A stretch of DNA of 25,479 bases from Streptomyces sp. NRRL B-1140. Its GTDB lineage: Bacteria > Actinomycetota > Actinomycetes > Streptomycetales > Streptomycetaceae. The position numbers were made by a program, and so were the translations under genes. Below the pieces are notes generated by a model. It was not told the origin of the DNA. It did not search any database and was given only the letters and a program-made list of their open reading frames with translations. Shown piece after piece: positions 22,905-25,479 of the stretch. Positions within the stretch are counted from its first letter, which is position 1. Every line of letters begins with the position of its first letter. Where the stretch lies: NCBI RefSeq assembly GCF_001280065.1, contig NZ_LGEA01000122.1, forward strand, positions 1-25,479. Direction: 5' to 3'.

Positions 22905-24868
22905 GCCGATCGGTCCTTGCGTGCCGCGCCCAGACGGGCGTAGTGGTCGATGAGGTCGGGAGCATCCACGGCGGCCAGGTTGACGACCTGTTCGACCGGG
23001 GCGCCCTGAAGGAGGCGTTTGACCGGGACTTCGAGTTTCTTGCCGGTGCGGGTGTGCGGGATGCCCGGCACTTCGATGATCTCGTCGGGGACGTGGCGGG
23101 GTGAGGCGCCGGTCCGGATGGCGTCGCGGATCCTGTCGCGGAGGGCGTCGTCCAGGATCACCCCTGCGGCGGGAACGACGAAGAGCGGCATCCAGTAGCC
23201 GCCGTCGGCTTCCTCGGCCCCGATGACGAGGGCTTCGGTGATCTCCGGGAGGCGTTCGACGACGTCGTGGATGTCGGCGCTGCCCAGGCGGACGCCGTTG
23301 CGGTTGAGCGTGGAGTCGGAGCGGCCGTGGACGATCACCGAGCCATGGGAGGTGAGGGTGATCCAGTCGCCGTGCCGCCACACACCGGGGTAGAAGGAGA
23401 AGTAGGCGTCGCGGTAGCGGGTGCCGTCGGGGTCGTTCCAGAAATACAGCGGCATCGACGGCATCGGGCGGGTGACGACCAGCTCGCCGACCCGGTCCAC
23501 GACCGGGAAGCCCTCGGCGTCATAGGCGGCCAGCGCCACACCCAGGTGAGGCGCGGACAACTGTCCCGCCCAGACGGGTGTGTTGGGCGCGCCGCCCGCG
23601 AAGCCGGAGACGACGTCGGTGCCGCCGCTGATGGAGGCAAGCAGTACGCGGTGGCCGACGTGGTCACGGACCCAGGGGTAGGCGGAGGCAGGCAGGGCGG
23701 AGCCGGTGCATCCGACCACACGGATCGAGGACAGGTCGTGGACGGACGGGTCGATGCCGAACTTCTCCATGCCGAGCAGATACTGGGGGCTGGTGCCGAA
23801 GACGGTCACCCGGTGACGCGCGGCCAGCTCCCACAGGACGTCGGGCTTCGCGAGGGGCGCCGGGCTGCCGTCGTAGGTGCAGGTCGTGGCACCGGTCAGC
23901 AACGTCGAGGCGACGAGATTCCACATCATCCAGTGCGTGGTGGTGTACCACAGGAGGCGGTCGCCGGAGCCCAGGTCGGAGTGCAGGCCCAGAGTCTTGA
24001 GATGCTCCAGCAGGACACCGCCGTGGCCGTGCACGATGCCCTTGGGCAGGCCGGTGGTGCCGGAGGAGAACACGACCCACAGGGGGTGGTCGAACGGCAC
24101 CGGCACGCAGGTGGGTTCCTCGGTGCGGGTGGAGGCGTCCTCCCACGGGACGATCAAGGACGGGTACGCCCGCGACGGCCACGGCAGGCCCACATGGTCC
24201 ACCAGCAGCGTGGCCTTCAACGACGGCAGGGCACTGGCGAGTTCGAGGACGGCGTCGCGGCGGTCGTGGGCGGTCCCGTTGAAGAGGTAGCCGTCGGCGG
24301 CGACCAGGACGGTCGGCTCCAGCTGGGCGAACCGGTCGGCTGCCGCCTTGGGGGCATAATCCTGCCCGCACACCGACCACACGGCACCCAGGCTCGCGGC
24401 GGCCAGGAACGCGACGATCGCATGCGGCGTGTTGGGCAGGTAGCCGACGACCCGGCCACCCTTGTCGACGCCCAGGTCGCGCAGGGTGGCGGCGACGGAG
24501 GCCACCTGGGCGCGCAGGTGGCCGGCGGTCACCTCGTAGCAGGAGCCGGTCTCGTCGAGGGCGATGACCGCCACAGCGTCGTCGGCCAGGTTCCGCAGCG
24601 CGTGGTGCGCGTAGTTGAGGGTGGCGCCCGGGAACCAACGCGCGCCGGGCATCCGGTCCTCCGCCAGGACCTTCTCGTAGGGGGTGTCCGCGTCGATGTC
24701 GAAGTACTCCCACACCCGACCCCAGAAGCCCTCCAGATCGGTGACCGACCAGCGATGCAGGGTGGCGTAGTCGGAGCCGGGCATCCCGACGTGGCGGGCG
24801 AAGTCCATGATGTTGCTGTCCGCGACGGCCCGCGGATCGGGCGTCGTGAAAGGTTCGAGCACGGTCAT
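22901..24868 (-). CDS. Acetoacetyl-CoA synthetase (acetoacetate-CoA ligase)
   Basis: A 655-residue adenylate-forming enzyme, of usual family length, that joins acetoacetate to CoA with ATP. The N-terminal cap has WFPGATLNYAHHAL and SVTDLEGFWGRVWEYFD. The P-loop is VFSSGTTGLPKGIVHGHGG near residue 265. The GVWRHGDW and GRSDSTLNRNGVRLGS motifs follow, and IPHTRTGKKLEVPVKR near 605-620 carries the catalytic Lys. The acetoacetate type is called from overall similarity to AacS in place of acetate Acs; a different short acid is possible. ATG at 24868 has GGAGCG upstream and overlaps the hydroxylase stop (ATGA). The DoxX start overlaps its own stop. Such enzymes salvage acetoacetate released by aromatic ring cleavage or ketone breakdown, which fits the hydroxylase neighbour. 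Confidence 0.88.
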   Translation of the reverse strand: MTVLEPFTTPDPRAVADSNIMDFARHVGMPGSDYATLHRWSVTDLEGFWGRVWEYFDIDADTPYEKVLAEDRMPGARWFPGATLNYAHHALRNLADDAVAVIALDETGSCYEVTAGHLRAQVASVAATLRDLGVDKGGRVVGYLPNTPHAIVAFLAAASLGAVWSVCGQDYAPKAAADRFAQLEPTVLVAADGYLFNGTAHDRRDAVLELASALPSLKATLLVDHVGLPWPSRAYPSLIVPWEDASTRTEEPTCVPVPFDHPLWVVFSSGTTGLPKGIVHGHGGVLLEHLKTLGLHSDLGSGDRLLWYTTTHWMMWNLVASTLLTGATTCTYDGSPAPLAKPDVLWELAARHRVTVFGTSPQYLLGMEKFGIDPSVHDLSSIRVVGCTGSALPASAYPWVRDHVGHRVLLASISGGTDVVSGFAGGAPNTPVWAGQLSAPHLGVALAAYDAEGFPVVDRVGELVVTRPMPSMPLYFWNDPDGTRYRDAYFSFYPGVWRHGDWITLTSHGSVIVHGRSDSTLNRNGVRLGSADIHDVVERLPEITEALVIGAEEADGGYWMPLFVVPAAGVILDDALRDRIRDAIRTGASPRHVPDEIIEVPGIPHTRTGKKLEVPVKRLLQGAPVEQVVNLAAVDAPDLIDHYARLGAARKDRSA

Positions 24869-25479
24869 CGGGCGGCGCTCCTCAGCAGGCTGTTGTCGAT
24901 GGTCCGTTGGCGTGGCAGGGGGCTGCGGGTGGTGTGCAGGAGGGATGCCCAGGCGGCGGTGTCCGTGAAGTCGCGGGCCCCTGCCGGGACGACGTCCATG
25001 ACGACGCGGTCGGGGCGCAGCAGTACGGCGTCCGCCCGGCCCGCGCGCAGCCAGGCGGCGAGGGTGCCGTCGTCGCCGAGTTCGGTCACGGGGACCGCGA
25101 GTACGCCGAGGCCGCGGGCGAGCGCGGTCAGCGAAGGCCCGGGTTCGGTGGCGGTCAGAACGGTGAAGGAGTCTCCCAGCACCTCGTCGAGGCGGACCCG
25201 CCGGCCCTCGGAGATGATCCACGGTTGCGGGCAATGGGTGCCCACCAGCCTCCTGCGGAGGCGGCGTCGGACGAGGGGGCCGGTGGTCAGCGGCGGGCTG
25301 AGATCGCGGCCCGCCAGTTCGGTCAGGCCGGGGAGGTGGCAGGCCGCGGCCAGGAGTCTTCGGCGGAGTGCGGCGGCACTGTCCTGGCCGCCGGTCATGG
25401 CCCAGCCCATGGCCACCGCGAGCCGGATCACATGCCGGGCGTGCGGCTTGCGTTCACTCTCGTAGGTGTCCAACATCCG
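24865..25479 (-). CDS. MhpA-like FAD-dependent aromatic hydroxylase, C-terminal part (5' cut by window)
   Basis: About 204 residues of a flavin monooxygenase are visible; the gene runs off the right edge. The start of the visible part, LDTYESERKPHARHVIRLAVAMGW, is the signature just after the FAD domain of MhpA-type hydroxylases, which ortho-hydroxylate 3-hydroxyphenylpropionate and similar phenols with NAD(P)H. The rest forms the thioredoxin-like C-terminal domain of this family, ending LHTTRSPLPRQRT. The N-terminal FAD GxGxxG and the substrate pocket are outside the window, so substrate cannot be judged. Its stop overlaps the acetoacetyl-CoA synthetase start (ATGA), so hydroxylation and acetoacetate activation are co-expressed. 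Confidence 0.85.
   Translation of the reverse strand, partial: RMLDTYESERKPHARHVIRLAVAMGWAMTGGQDSAAALRRRLLAAACHLPGLTELAGRDLSPPLTTGPLVRRRLRRRLVGTHCPQPWIISEGRRVRLDEVLGDSFTVLTATEPGPSLTALARGLGVLAVPVTELGDDGTLAAWLRAGRADAVLLRPDRVVMDVVPAGARDFTDTAAWASLLHTTRSPLPRQRTIDNSLLRSAAR

Overview
The window is high-GC DNA with the gene families, motifs and gene-end hairpins of Streptomyces or a close relative. It reads as part of a plant-biomass region of a saprophytic actinomycete. I see no tRNA, rRNA, CRISPR array, transposase or integrase, and none of the genes fully contained in the window looks broken. Both window edges cut through genes.

Layout: (1) 1-3461, plus strand, cellulose block: the C-terminus of a GH48 cellobiohydrolase, its terminator, a perfect CebR box (979-992), a CebR-like LacI-family repressor, and a membrane-anchored expansin-like protein. 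(2) 3638-5845, minus strand: an MMPL-family (RND) exporter, separated from the expansin gene by a 14-bp-stem hairpin. (3) 6387-10159, plus strand: a tightly coupled cassette of ABC ATPase, ABC permease, NarL-type histidine kinase and response regulator, ended by a 17-bp-stem hairpin facing the next operon. (4) 10315-14999, minus strand: a CUT1 sugar ABC transporter operon (lipoprotein binding protein, hairpin, two permeases, no ATPase) followed by a secreted GH43 arabinanase-like enzyme with a CBM13 domain. Divergent from it are a LacI-family regulator (15459-16517) and an intracellular GH78 alpha-L-rhamnosidase (16713-19517). (5) 19583-25479, minus strand: an oxidative block with an MhpA-like flavin hydroxylase (cut by the window end), an acetoacetyl-CoA synthetase and a DoxX-like membrane protein in overlapping frames, then a P450, a [3Fe-4S] ferredoxin and a ferredoxin reductase.

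How the parts may work together: block 1 fits recalcitrant cellulose breakdown under cellobiose control. Block 4 fits outside trimming of arabinan side chains, import of an oligosaccharide, and cytoplasmic removal of rhamnose, as expected for rhamnogalacturonan I or a rhamnosylated plant glycoside. A nearly identical 14-bp LacI-type operator lies in front of both the binding-protein gene and the rhamnosidase gene, which ties these two transcription units into one local regulon. Block 5 looks like an oxidative pathway for an aromatic or similar hydrophobic compound that yields acetoacetate. Its P450 resembles CYP199 but seems to lack that family's carboxylate-binding residues. The most useful leads are the shared operator pair, the second CebR-like regulator beside GH48 and expansin, and the uncharacterised P450/hydroxylase/AacS/DoxX block. 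I found no clear sign of an entirely new class of system.
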